Shown one piece after another: positions 1 through 7,286 of a stretch of 11,490 bases of DNA. Under the pieces are notes generated by a model. That model was not told the DNA's origin and searched no databases. It saw only the letters and a program-made list of their open reading frames with translations. The stretch is from Clostridiales bacterium. GTDB taxonomy: Bacteria; Bacillota; Clostridia; Lutisporales; Lutisporaceae. Each line of letters begins with the position of its first letter. The stretch's first letter is position 1. The position numbers and the translations under genes are program-made. The stretch is from contig JAAYKT010000446.1 in assembly GCA_012522255.1 (NCBI GenBank), positions 1-11,490 on the forward strand, written 5' to 3'.

Positions 1-181
1 GTGCATGACATTGTTTTTCACAGTAGTAATTTCCAAGCTTGCCGGGGGATTGTTGCCTTTATTGGCTAAAAAAGTTCGACTGGACCCGGCAATAATGGCA
101 GGGCCTTTAATCACAACAATAGTGGATGTTTTGGCGCTTAGTGTTTATTTCAGTCTGGCTACAAGGTTTTTAAATATATAG
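1..181 (+). CDS. mgtE: MgtE-type magnesium transporter, C-terminal fragment
   Basis: The frame is open from the window edge (first full codon at position 2) to a TAG stop at 179-181, leaving the last 59 residues. The visible protein has two hydrophobic stretches separated by the segment AKKVRLDPAIMAGPLITT, followed by IVDVLALSVYFSLATRFL. The pattern K-x-LDPA-x-x-x-x-P-x-TT-x-x-D near the carboxyl end is characteristic of the last transmembrane helices of MgtE, a homodimeric Mg2+ channel of the cytoplasmic membrane. The Asp in TTIVD, 18 residues from the end, falls where family knowledge puts the conserved Mg2+-binding Asp (Asp432 in the 450-residue Thermus protein). The N-domain, CBS domains and start lie outside the window. 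No clear intrinsic terminator follows the stop. Confidence 0.85.
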   Translation, partial: CMTLFFTVVISKLAGGLLPLLAKKVRLDPAIMAGPLITTIVDVLALSVYFSLATRFLNI

Positions 182-408
182 CCGCCGATTGGTACTCTAC
201 TTTTTGTTATGGCAATCGTTATTTTATAGATAAAATAATTTGTATTATCTTTTTCATATTCTTATCAACCCTGTGACATATTAAAAATCATATAAAGTTA
301 ATGTGTTTAAAATGCTTTAACCTAAGTATTTCGTTTAAAAGTATCAGGAATGCTTTTCTTGTTGTTTTATAGGAGAATACAAATTAAATTAAAGAAAAAC
401 ACACAATA

Positions 409-427
409 TTGTAAAATGTTTTTACAA
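409..427. promoter_or_regulatory. Perfect palindrome, candidate operator (GlnR/TnrA-like pattern)
   Basis: The sequence TTGTAAAA-TGT-TTTTACAA is an exact 8-bp inverted repeat with a 3-nt centre. Its inner 17 bases (410-426) fit the TGTNA-N7-TNACA pattern known for GlnR and TnrA sites in Bacilli. It ends 17 bp before the extended -10 hexamer, so it covers the -35 region, where a bound protein would block polymerase. The palindrome is seen directly; binding by a GlnR-type protein is inference, and other dimeric repressors could use such a site. Confidence 0.45.
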
Positions 428-444
428 CATATGTATTTGAAGTT

Positions 445-453
445 TGTTATAAT
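445..453 (+). promoter_or_regulatory. Extended -10 promoter for the transglutaminase/SLH gene
   Basis: TGTTATAAT is a perfect extended -10 element (TG, one base, TATAAT at 448-453), 42 bp before the start codon. No good -35 hexamer lies at 17-18 bp; the best, TTACAA at 422-427, is 20 bp away and lies inside the palindrome. An extended -10 promoter that does not depend on a strong -35 explains this. Confidence 0.6.
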
Positions 454-495
454 TGATTTGTATGTCAATTAAAAATCTAAAACGGGGGTTGCATT

Positions 496-2064
496 GTGAA
501 ATTTTTCAAAAAACTTGTTGTGTCAGTAGTAATCATATGCGTTTTATTTGCGAGTGTGTTTGCAGACATATACAGTATTAAAGATAACAAAAAATATGTA
601 ATAAGAAATGTTTATGAGATTAAAAATGACAGCGATATGTTAGTTCACGATATATCTGCCAGGATTTTGGTGGGAGCGGATACAGACTCTTTATATCAAA
701 ATCTGATTGATATACAAGTCAATCCTCAGGTTACGGATATGGAGAAAGATGATTGGGGTAATGTGTACGGAAAGGTTGATATAAAGACCTTAAACCCGGG
801 GGACAGTATCAATATAGTTATTGATAAAATTGTTCTAAACAGCGGAATTTCTTTTGATAAAAGCATTTATAGCAGAAATACGGATTATAGTGAATATTTT
901 AATAATCCTTCTAATCATAAATACGTTTTGCCGGGTGAAAAGATAGAAAGCAGTTCAGAGGATATAAAGAGAAAAGCTTTTGAGATTGCGGGTTCGGGTA
1001 CGGTTATGGAAAAAGCAAAAAGAATCTATGACTTTGTAAATCTGCATATCATTTATGATACAAGGCCTAAATATGCAAATAAGGGTGCACTAAGCGGCTT
1101 GAGTACCGGCAGAGGCGTATGTGATGAGTATTCTTATCTTTTTACTGCATTGTGCAGGGCGGTAGGGATACCGTCAAGGGTTGTGGCAGGATATTGGACA
1201 GAAGGTCATATTGAGGAGAATAAGTGGCTCAATATTTCGGAAGACAGGCATTCCTGGAGTGAACTTTTTATGCAGGGGGTTGGATGGGTTCCGGCGGAAC
1301 CTACATTCTCATTTATTGACGGGGGTCGGAGGACTCCAAATTACGAATATTTTGCCAACATAAATAGTGATGACAGACATTTTATAAATAATTATATAAC
1401 AAAGGATTTAAAAAAAGACTTGGATGTAGAGTATAAACATTATTCTGTAGGAAATGTAAATTTGATTTTGGAATCCAAGGAAGAAAGCATTATGATGTTA
1501 CCGGAAAATTATGAAACAGCACCGCGGTTTATTATGGATATTTCCAATAATTGGGCAAAGAAATACATTGAGGTGTTATATGCTGATGGAATAGTTTTTC
1601 TTGGTGAAGATCGATTGTATAAACCTGATGACAGTATCACCAGAGCCGAATTTGCATCTTTTATCGTCAATGCTTTGGGCCTGGAGCCTGTTGAAGGATT
1701 GAGTGATTACAACGATGTTGATATAAACAACCCCTTGAATGGTCATATAAACACTGCCACAAAGATGGGCTTGATACAGGGATATAATAATAGTTTTAGC
1801 CCCAGTGAGAAGATTACGAGACAGGATGTATCGGTAATAGTCAGAAGGGCTATAGATTTTATGGATATAAGGCAAGGCGAATATTTTTTACCTGATTTTG
1901 AGGACAAGGATTCCATATCTGATTATGCCAAAGAAAGTGTTAATTCTATTTATGGTTTTAGAATTATGACAGGAAAACCGGGAAATATTTTTGCCCCCAA
2001 GGATTTTACTTCGAGGGCAGAAGCTGCGAAAATTATTTGGGAATTAAGAAAGTACAAGTTTTAG
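496..2064 (+). CDS. Secreted transglutaminase-like protein with three C-terminal SLH domains
   Basis: A 522-residue exported surface protein. The GTG start is chosen because GGGGG (484-488) lies 7 nt upstream and because it gives a classic signal peptide: MKFFKK, then a hydrophobic core, with likely cleavage after VFA at residue 23. Residues about 30-150 form an unrecognised, probably beta-rich region. Residues about 165-275 are a transglutaminase-like (papain-fold) core: Cys209 in GRGVCDEYSYLF, His252 in DRHSWSELF, and the acidic third position in VGWVPAEPT. That third residue is Glu268 where the family normally has Asp in a DPT-like motif. Three SLH repeats follow (about 346-393, 405-453, 467-518) with ITRAE, ITRQD and TSRAE signatures; such repeats bind secondary cell-wall polymer. 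It may be a wall-bound protease or amidase-like enzyme; its substrate is unknown. It is monocistronic, ending at the 2083-2103 hairpin. Confidence 0.85.
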   Translation: MKFFKKLVVSVVIICVLFASVFADIYSIKDNKKYVIRNVYEIKNDSDMLVHDISARILVGADTDSLYQNLIDIQVNPQVTDMEKDDWGNVYGKVDIKTLNPGDSINIVIDKIVLNSGISFDKSIYSRNTDYSEYFNNPSNHKYVLPGEKIESSSEDIKRKAFEIAGSGTVMEKAKRIYDFVNLHIIYDTRPKYANKGALSGLSTGRGVCDEYSYLFTALCRAVGIPSRVVAGYWTEGHIEENKWLNISEDRHSWSELFMQGVGWVPAEPTFSFIDGGRRTPNYEYFANINSDDRHFINNYITKDLKKDLDVEYKHYSVGNVNLILESKEESIMMLPENYETAPRFIMDISNNWAKKYIEVLYADGIVFLGEDRLYKPDDSITRAEFASFIVNALGLEPVEGLSDYNDVDINNPLNGHINTATKMGLIQGYNNSFSPSEKITRQDVSVIVRRAIDFMDIRQGEYFLPDFEDKDSISDYAKESVNSIYGFRIMTGKPGNIFAPKDFTSRAEAAKIIWELRKYKF

Positions 2065-2082
2065 TATTTGGATATCAATAAA

Positions 2083-2103
2083 AAAAGCGGTTTTACCGCT
2101 TTT
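2083..2103. terminator. Bidirectional intrinsic terminator between convergent genes
   Basis: AAAAGCGGT-TTT-ACCGCTTTT is a perfect 9-bp stem with a 3-nt loop. It has an A-run on its left and a T-run on its right, so it can terminate in both directions. It lies 18 nt after the SLH gene stop and about 50 nt beyond the bactofilin stop on the other strand, as expected for a shared terminator of converging transcripts. Confidence 0.8.
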
Positions 2104-2154
2104 GCTGCTTCTAAGTGTGACAGTAAAGCTTTCGCTGTTTTGGGTCTTTTGGTT

Positions 2155-2520
2155 CTATTTAGGTTCATTAATCATATTGCAGTTTCCTTGGAAGAGGCCA
2201 CCTTCATCGATTATAATATTCTTAACGGTTATATCACCATATAGCTTTCCTGTGGAGGATATATGAATTTGCTTTGCTGATATTGTATCTCCTTCGATAG
2301 TACCTGACAAATGTATATTATCGGATTTTACATTTCCTTTAATTTTGCCCTGTTCACCTAAAATCAAATTACCTGACAGAATCACATCACCCAAAACATC
2401 ACCATCGATTCTTATTGTGCCTTCTGTTGAAATATTTCCTGTAAACTTGGTACTTTTACCGATTAATGTATCAACCCTACTTGCGTTATTTGCTGCAGAT
2501 CTTTTCTTGATGCCTAACAT
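2155..2520 (-). CDS. Bactofilin (polymer-forming cytoskeletal protein)
   Basis: 121 residues. After a short basic, disordered N-terminus (MLGIKKRSAANNASR), residues about 16-114 form the bactofilin domain: short repeating units with regular Gly and alternating Ile/Val (FTGNIST, IRIDGDVLGDV, LILGEQGKIKGNV, IHLSGTIEGD, IHISSTGKLYGDI). This is the pattern of a right-handed beta-helix that polymerises without nucleotide. Family members form membrane-associated filaments that position wall enzymes and affect cell shape. The start is supported by AAAGGAG 8 nt upstream of ATG, lying in the 18-nt gap after the M23 gene stop, so the two genes are co-transcribed and probably work together. The N-terminus lacks a membrane helix, so any membrane link would come from its partner. 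Confidence 0.9.
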   Translation of the reverse strand: MLGIKKRSAANNASRVDTLIGKSTKFTGNISTEGTIRIDGDVLGDVILSGNLILGEQGKIKGNVKSDNIHLSGTIEGDTISAKQIHISSTGKLYGDITVKNIIIDEGGLFQGNCNMINEPK

Positions 2521-2538
2521 ATAATAAACTCCTTTATA

Positions 2539-3486
2539 TTAAAAGTATCTTGATGGGTCCACATTTTTTCCGTTTAGTTTGACCTCGTAATGTAAATGCG
2601 GGGCGGTGCTTCTTCCTGTGTTGCCGACCTTGGATATAATCTGGCCCCTTTTCACTTTATCCCCAACCTTTGCTGTAATAGAAGAATTATGGGCATATAC
2701 AGTAATAAAACCATAGCCATGGGAAACGATAACCATATTACCATATCCGGATTTCCAACCTGCATATGTAACTACGCCATCAGCAGCAACTGCTACAGGG
2801 GTGCTGATTTTGGCTCCTATATCAACTCCTTTATGGAATTCACTGCCTCTGTTGGTAAAAGGGTTTTTCCTATATCCATATACGGCTGTTATTTTGCCCA
2901 CAACAGGTTTAATTGATGGTTTGGCCTTGAGATATGACAGCTTGTCCTTAATGGGGCCTATGGAATTATTAATATCAGATTTTTGGCTTGCGGCTTCTTT
3001 AGAAAGACTTACATAAGAAGTCTTAATCTCAAAGATATGGTCTGTATAATTAGTATCGCAGGTTTTTATTATAGAAGGTATTGAGTTGCCGGATACTTTA
3101 TTTGATGCGCCTGCTGTAACAACAAGAGTTTTACTCTCTTCATTTATGCCTACTGCTTCTTTTAGCTCTTGGAGCATAGCTATATTTTCACAAAGCTGTG
3201 TTTGAACTCTTTTTGCATCGTCTTCTAATTTTTCTATTTCTTTTTCCTGAAATTGATTTACTGCCGTTAGGCTTTCTATCTTATATAGACTTGCTACATG
3301 TTTAGTTTTTAAGTTATTGTAAGTAACTGTGTATAAAACTGAATATGTAATTATTAAAGCCAATGATATTACAAAGAACTTTGGTATCCAAGCGGCAAGA
3401 CGTAAGGTTTTAGTTTTTGATTCATTTTCCGGTATATATAAAAATGTGACATATTTTTTGTTTTTTAGTTTTATTGCTTTTTTCAA
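2539..3486 (-). CDS. Membrane-anchored M23 (LytM-type) peptidoglycan endopeptidase
   Basis: 315 residues from the TTG at 3486. That start is chosen because AAAGG (3499-3503) precedes it, although the 12-nt spacing is long, and because it gives MKKAIKLKNKKYVTF, a basic start ahead of one membrane helix (about residues 36-56). A longer form from TTG 3528 (329 residues) is possible but has no visible ribosome site. After the helix comes a coiled-coil-like segment (about 66-111), a linker, and the C-terminal M23 domain (about 195-315). The zinc ligands are seen as His218 and Asp222 in HKGVDIG and His299 in HLHYE; His297 and His266 (VYAHNSS) are the catalytic histidines. All are present, so it should be an active peptide cross-link hydrolase outside the membrane. 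It is the first gene of an operon with the bactofilin. The pairing is known in other bacteria and suggests local wall remodelling. Confidence 0.88.
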   Translation of the reverse strand: MKKAIKLKNKKYVTFLYIPENESKTKTLRLAAWIPKFFVISLALIITYSVLYTVTYNNLKTKHVASLYKIESLTAVNQFQEKEIEKLEDDAKRVQTQLCENIAMLQELKEAVGINEESKTLVVTAGASNKVSGNSIPSIIKTCDTNYTDHIFEIKTSYVSLSKEAASQKSDINNSIGPIKDKLSYLKAKPSIKPVVGKITAVYGYRKNPFTNRGSEFHKGVDIGAKISTPVAVAADGVVTYAGWKSGYGNMVIVSHGYGFITVYAHNSSITAKVGDKVKRGQIISKVGNTGRSTAPHLHYEVKLNGKNVDPSRYF

Positions 3487-3881
3487 GGATAAACACAACC
3501 TTTGCAATTTACAATCAGTATTAAACAAATCATAAGATAACTATATTTTAATCCATTATATTTATTATGTACAGTAAATTTTGGTTTTTTATTTAATTTT
3601 AGCCTTAAATTAATACTTATCACGCAAATAATATAAAATAATATGCTATTACAAGTAATACAAAAGCAAAAATGTACTAAAATTATCAATTTATATAGTT
3701 GTGTGTAATAGTTTACATAGTTCATTAACATGTTATCATATTTTTTTAATAGAAACCGAGATTAATATATAGTAGAATGAAATATATGGATAATTTCAAG
3801 AAAGAAAGATTTTACTTCAAAATCCGCACCTTTCAAGGTTTTAACTGACAGGGTTTTAAATTAAAAGAAGGATGAGATTTT
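3487..3881. other. Divergent intergenic region between the M23 operon and thpR
   Basis: A very AT-rich region that must carry promoters for both directions. I see no clear consensus pair on the minus strand. On the plus strand, TATAGT (3768-3773) and TAGAAT (3773-3778) are possible -10 elements without a good -35. A perfect inverted repeat, TGTAA-TAGT-TTACA, lies at 3704-3717. GATTTT-ACTTC-AAAATC at about 3810-3826 is a small hairpin with no T-run. GGTTTTAA occurs twice just before thpR (from about 3837). An 82-codon minus-strand frame here looks spurious. Confidence 0.45.
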
Positions 3882-4439
3882 ATGAGGACATTTATCGGGA
3901 TTGAGCTTGATACATCTGTAAAAGAAGCGATAAAATCAATACAAAACAGGATAAGGCAGAGCTCTGTTAAAGGCAGATTCAAACATGTTGATAATTTTCA
4001 TATTACTATTAAGTTTTTAGGAGAAATTTCAAATAAGGATATTTTACAGATTGATGAAATATTAAACAAAGCAGCATTGAGTAACAGGGCTTTTGAGCTA
4101 AAAATAGATAAGTTAGGCTACTTTGGGAAGGAAGAGAGTATGCGAGTTTTGTGGTTGGGATTGGGCACAGGACTTAATAATCTTCGGATTCTATATAAGT
4201 CTGTTGAGGAGGGTTTAGCAAAAAAGGGGTTTAAAAAAGACAATAGGGCATATACACCCCATATCACCGTTGCTCAGGATTTGACATTGTTGAAGGGTTT
4301 TAATGTATTAAGGGATGACATCGATTTAAATATCATCCCGGATATAGGAGTAAAAGCCGTTTCGCTGATAAAAAGCGAACAGATAAGGGGACACAGGGTA
4401 TATACTCCAATTTCCACTTTTAAATTAAAAGAGTTATAA
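3882..4439 (+). CDS. thpR: RNA 2',3'-cyclic phosphodiesterase (2'-5' RNA ligase family)
   Basis: 185 residues, the usual length for the ThpR/LigT family. Both catalytic H-x-T-x motifs are present: His40-Ile-Thr42 in NFHITIKFLG and His127-Ile-Thr129 in TPHITVAQD. The N-terminus MRTFIGIELD is typical of the family, whose two-lobed fold places the two histidines together to hydrolyse 2',3'-cyclic phosphate RNA ends, or in vitro to join 2'-5' RNA. It acts in the cytoplasm; the natural substrate is not settled for most members. The ATG is preceded by AGAAGG at a normal distance. It lies 45 nt upstream of hutH with no terminator between them, so it may lead the hut transcript, though no shared function is obvious. 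Confidence 0.9.
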   Translation: MRTFIGIELDTSVKEAIKSIQNRIRQSSVKGRFKHVDNFHITIKFLGEISNKDILQIDEILNKAALSNRAFELKIDKLGYFGKEESMRVLWLGLGTGLNNLRILYKSVEEGLAKKGFKKDNRAYTPHITVAQDLTLLKGFNVLRDDIDLNIIPDIGVKAVSLIKSEQIRGHRVYTPISTFKLKEL

Positions 4440-4484
4440 TAAAATAAATGAGCAGAAAATAAATTAATAAGGAGATGGAATCTG

Positions 4485-6011
4485 ATGGGACATATTTTTA
4501 TAGACGGAGAGCACCTGACGATTGACGATGCTGTTGACGTTGCAAGAAAGGGTTTTTCGGTAAGCCTTTCAGAAGAAGCTGTATTAAAAATAAAAAAATC
4601 AAGGGATTATGTAGATGAACTTGTAGAAAAAGAAGCAGTTGTTTATGGTATCACTACAGGTTTTGGCAAATTCAGCGATATTTTTATATCCAAAGAGGAT
4701 ACTGAAGCACTGCAAAGGAATCTTATAGTCAGCCATTCCTGTGCATTAGGCGATCCGCTTCCCGAAGAAACAGTGAGAGGTGTTATGCTTCTAAGGGCTA
4801 ACGCTTTAGCTAAAGGGTTTTCCGGCATCAGATTGGATACAGTTAATACACTGATAGAAATGCTGAACAAAGGGGTTCACCCCATAATACCTGAGAAAGG
4901 CTCATTGGGCGCCAGCGGGGATTTAGCGCCTTTGGCATGTATGGTATTGGTTATGATTGGTGAAGGGGAAGCCATTTATGAAGGAAAAAGAATGCCGGGT
5001 AGAAAAGCAATGGATAAAGCAGGTATAAAACCTGTGGTCTTAACTTCAAAAGAAGGTCTTGCACTTATAAACGGTACACCTGTTATGACCGCAATAGGGA
5101 CACTTCTATTATATGACTCATTAAACTTGATAAAAACAGCGGATATAATATCATCAATGACCTTAGAAGCACTAAAGGGAATTACCGATGCATTTGATCA
5201 TATAGTTCATAAAGTAAGAGGTCAAAAAGGTGAAATGATATCAGCAAGAAATGTTCTTAGAATAACCGAGGGAAGTAATCTGACAACATTACAAGGAGAG
5301 ATCAGAGTTCAGGATGCCTACAGTCTCAGATGTATTCCACAAATACATGGAGCAAGCAGAGATGCTATAAATTATGTGAAAGATGTTATCAATATAGAAC
5401 TGAATGCTGCGACAGACAACCCTTTGATTTTTCCGGATGAGGATAAAGTAATATCCGGTGGGAATTTCCACGGTCAGCCCATAGCACTGGCAATGGACTT
5501 TTTGGGGATAGCTTTATCGGAGTTGGCCAATGTATCTGAAAGGAGAATTGAAAGGCTGGTGAATCCTCAACTGAATGACTTGCCCGCTTTTTTGACAAAA
5601 AAAGGCGGAATGAATTCAGGATTCATGATAACCCAGTATTCTGCAGCATCAATGGTTTCGGAAAATAAGGTCCTGGCTCATCCTGCCAGCGTTGATTCCA
5701 TACCGTCATCGGCAAACCAGGAAGATCATGTAAGTATGGGAACCACAGCAGCAAGGAAAGCAAGGTTGATTATAGATAATGTACAAAAAGTACTTGCAAT
5801 AGAAGCTTTTGCAGCGTCCCAGGCAATTAGTTTCAGGGAAAACCCCATATTGGGTGCAGGCACCGAAAAGGTATATGGGGAAATAAGGAAATATGTCAGC
5901 CCCGTAGAAGAAGACAGGATAATGAATGTTGATATAGAGAAATTAGATAAGATGGTTAAGGAAGGTATTTTTGTCAAGGTTGTAGAGGAACAAATAGGTC
6001 AATTGGAGTGA
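4485..6011 (+). CDS. hutH: Histidine ammonia-lyase
   Basis: 508 residues, full family length. It converts L-histidine to trans-urocanate and ammonia, the first step of histidine degradation, in the cytoplasm as a tetramer. The MIO cofactor triad Ala143-Ser144-Gly145 is seen in GSLGASGDLAPLA. By position and motif the other active-site residues match the Pseudomonas enzyme: Tyr54 in YGITTGFG, His84 in IVSHSCALG, Asn196 in LINGTP, Gln276, Tyr279 and Arg282 in RVQDAYSLR, Phe328 in GGNFHG and Glu412 in NQEDHVS. The ATG has a strong AAGGAG just upstream. The TGA stop is followed after 11 nt by hutI, so the two are co-translated. A histidine rather than Tyr/Phe lyase is favoured by His84 and by the hutI neighbour. 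Confidence 0.96.
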   Translation: MGHIFIDGEHLTIDDAVDVARKGFSVSLSEEAVLKIKKSRDYVDELVEKEAVVYGITTGFGKFSDIFISKEDTEALQRNLIVSHSCALGDPLPEETVRGVMLLRANALAKGFSGIRLDTVNTLIEMLNKGVHPIIPEKGSLGASGDLAPLACMVLVMIGEGEAIYEGKRMPGRKAMDKAGIKPVVLTSKEGLALINGTPVMTAIGTLLLYDSLNLIKTADIISSMTLEALKGITDAFDHIVHKVRGQKGEMISARNVLRITEGSNLTTLQGEIRVQDAYSLRCIPQIHGASRDAINYVKDVINIELNAATDNPLIFPDEDKVISGGNFHGQPIALAMDFLGIALSELANVSERRIERLVNPQLNDLPAFLTKKGGMNSGFMITQYSAASMVSENKVLAHPASVDSIPSSANQEDHVSMGTTAARKARLIIDNVQKVLAIEAFAASQAISFRENPILGAGTEKVYGEIRKYVSPVEEDRIMNVDIEKLDKMVKEGIFVKVVEEQIGQLE

Positions 6012-6022
6012 GGAGGTTAAGT

Positions 6023-7261
6023 ATGAATTTAATAATAAAAAATGCATCCAATATCATTACATGTACTGATTCTATAAGTGATGGTGTAATTGAAAACGGA
6101 TATATTATTATTAAGGATGGGCTTATAAAAAGTATCGGGATAGGCACAATACCCTCATGTTTATGCGATGGTAATACTAATATAATAGATGCCAAAGGTC
6201 AAACGGTAATACCGGGGCTTATAGATTCCCATACCCATTTAATTCATGGAGGTTCAAGAGAAAATGAGCTTAATATGAAACTTACCGGGGTTCCTTATAT
6301 AGACATTTTAGAGTCCGGCGGTGGAATATTAAGCACGGTACGTGCCACAAGAGAACTGTCGAAAGAACAGTTGAAAGATAAGTCTTTAAAAAGCCTTAAT
6401 CGGATGCTAATTCACGGAACAACAACGGTTGAGGCAAAGTCAGGCTACGGACTTGATTTTGATACGGAAATAAAATGTTTGGAAGCAGCAAAAGAATTAA
6501 AATTGGAACACCCTATAGATATTGTTTCCACATATATGGGGGCACATGCCATACCGCCTGAATATAAGGATAACAGCAAAGGCTATATTGATTTTATGTG
6601 TGAAGATGTAATGCCTTATGTAATAGAAAATGGCCTCGGCGAATTTTTAGATATATTCTGTGAAAAAGGTGTGTTTTCCGTAGATGAATCTGAGTATATA
6701 ATGCAAAAAGCAAAGGACATGGGATTTAAACTTAAGATTCATGCTGATGAGATAATACCGTTAAAAGGTGCTGAACTGGCGGCAAAGATGGGTGCAATAT
6801 CGGCGGAACATTTGCTGGCTGTTTCGGATGAAGGGATTAAGGATATGGCGAAATCGGGTGTAACTGCTATTTTGCTGCCCGGAACTTCCTTCTATTTAAT
6901 GACGGGTAAGTTTGCGCCGGCAAGAAAAATGATTGAAAATGGTGTCAGAGTTGCCTTGGCAACAGACTACAATCCGGGTACTTGTCCGACTGAGAACCTT
7001 CAGTCTATTATGACATTTGCGTGTTTTGGCATGAAGATGACTCCACTGGAAATAATAAAAGGTATGACAATAAATGCAGCTTATGGGATAGGTAGAGAAA
7101 AAGAAATAGGTTCGATAGAGATTGGGAAAAAGGCTGATTTGGTAATCTTTGATTGCCCGAATCTTAATTACATAGTATATCATTTTGGTATAAATCATGT
7201 GGATAAGGTCATAAAAAATGGTGAAGTGGTGGTTGACAAGGGTAATCTTATCAGAAAATAA
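6023..7261 (+). CDS. hutI: Imidazolonepropionase
   Basis: 412 residues from the ATG at 6023, which has AGGAGG exactly 6 nt upstream (6011-6016). A GTG at 6008, overlapping the hutH stop, would add five residues but has no ribosome site. HutI hydrolyses 4-imidazolone-5-propionate to N-formimino-L-glutamate, the third step of histidine degradation. It belongs to the amidohydrolase superfamily: His70 and His72 in DSHTH, His240 in KIHADE, Glu243, His263 in AEHLL and Asp315 in ATDYNPGT are the metal and catalytic positions. The C-terminal IGSIEIGKKADLVIFD segment is the usual closing beta-sandwich of this superfamily. The enzyme needs the product of urocanase, which is not encoded in this window. 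Confidence 0.95.
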   Translation: MNLIIKNASNIITCTDSISDGVIENGYIIIKDGLIKSIGIGTIPSCLCDGNTNIIDAKGQTVIPGLIDSHTHLIHGGSRENELNMKLTGVPYIDILESGGGILSTVRATRELSKEQLKDKSLKSLNRMLIHGTTTVEAKSGYGLDFDTEIKCLEAAKELKLEHPIDIVSTYMGAHAIPPEYKDNSKGYIDFMCEDVMPYVIENGLGEFLDIFCEKGVFSVDESEYIMQKAKDMGFKLKIHADEIIPLKGAELAAKMGAISAEHLLAVSDEGIKDMAKSGVTAILLPGTSFYLMTGKFAPARKMIENGVRVALATDYNPGTCPTENLQSIMTFACFGMKMTPLEIIKGMTINAAYGIGREKEIGSIEIGKKADLVIFDCPNLNYIVYHFGINHVDKVIKNGEVVVDKGNLIRK

Positions 7262-7286
7262 ATACTATAAATTAGGAGTTGATTCT

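Larger units (their letters stand above)
182..495. other. Intergenic region between mgtE and the SLH protein
   Basis: This AT-rich stretch of about 314 bases has no credible open frame. No hairpin followed by a T-run is visible after mgtE, so its transcription end is not apparent. The only clear signals lie near the right end: the palindrome at 409-427, the extended -10 at 445-453, and a G-run ribosome binding site at 484-488. Confidence 0.6.

Noticed and set aside
3483..3731. 82-codon minus-strand frame upstream of the M23 gene
   Set aside because: AT-rich sequence with a composition-driven hydrophobic product, no ribosome site, and overlap with the region expected to hold the M23 promoter.
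6008..6022. GTG at 6008 as the start of hutI
   Set aside because: No ribosome site precedes it, whereas ATG 6023 has AGGAGG 6 nt upstream and gives the usual short HutI N-terminus.
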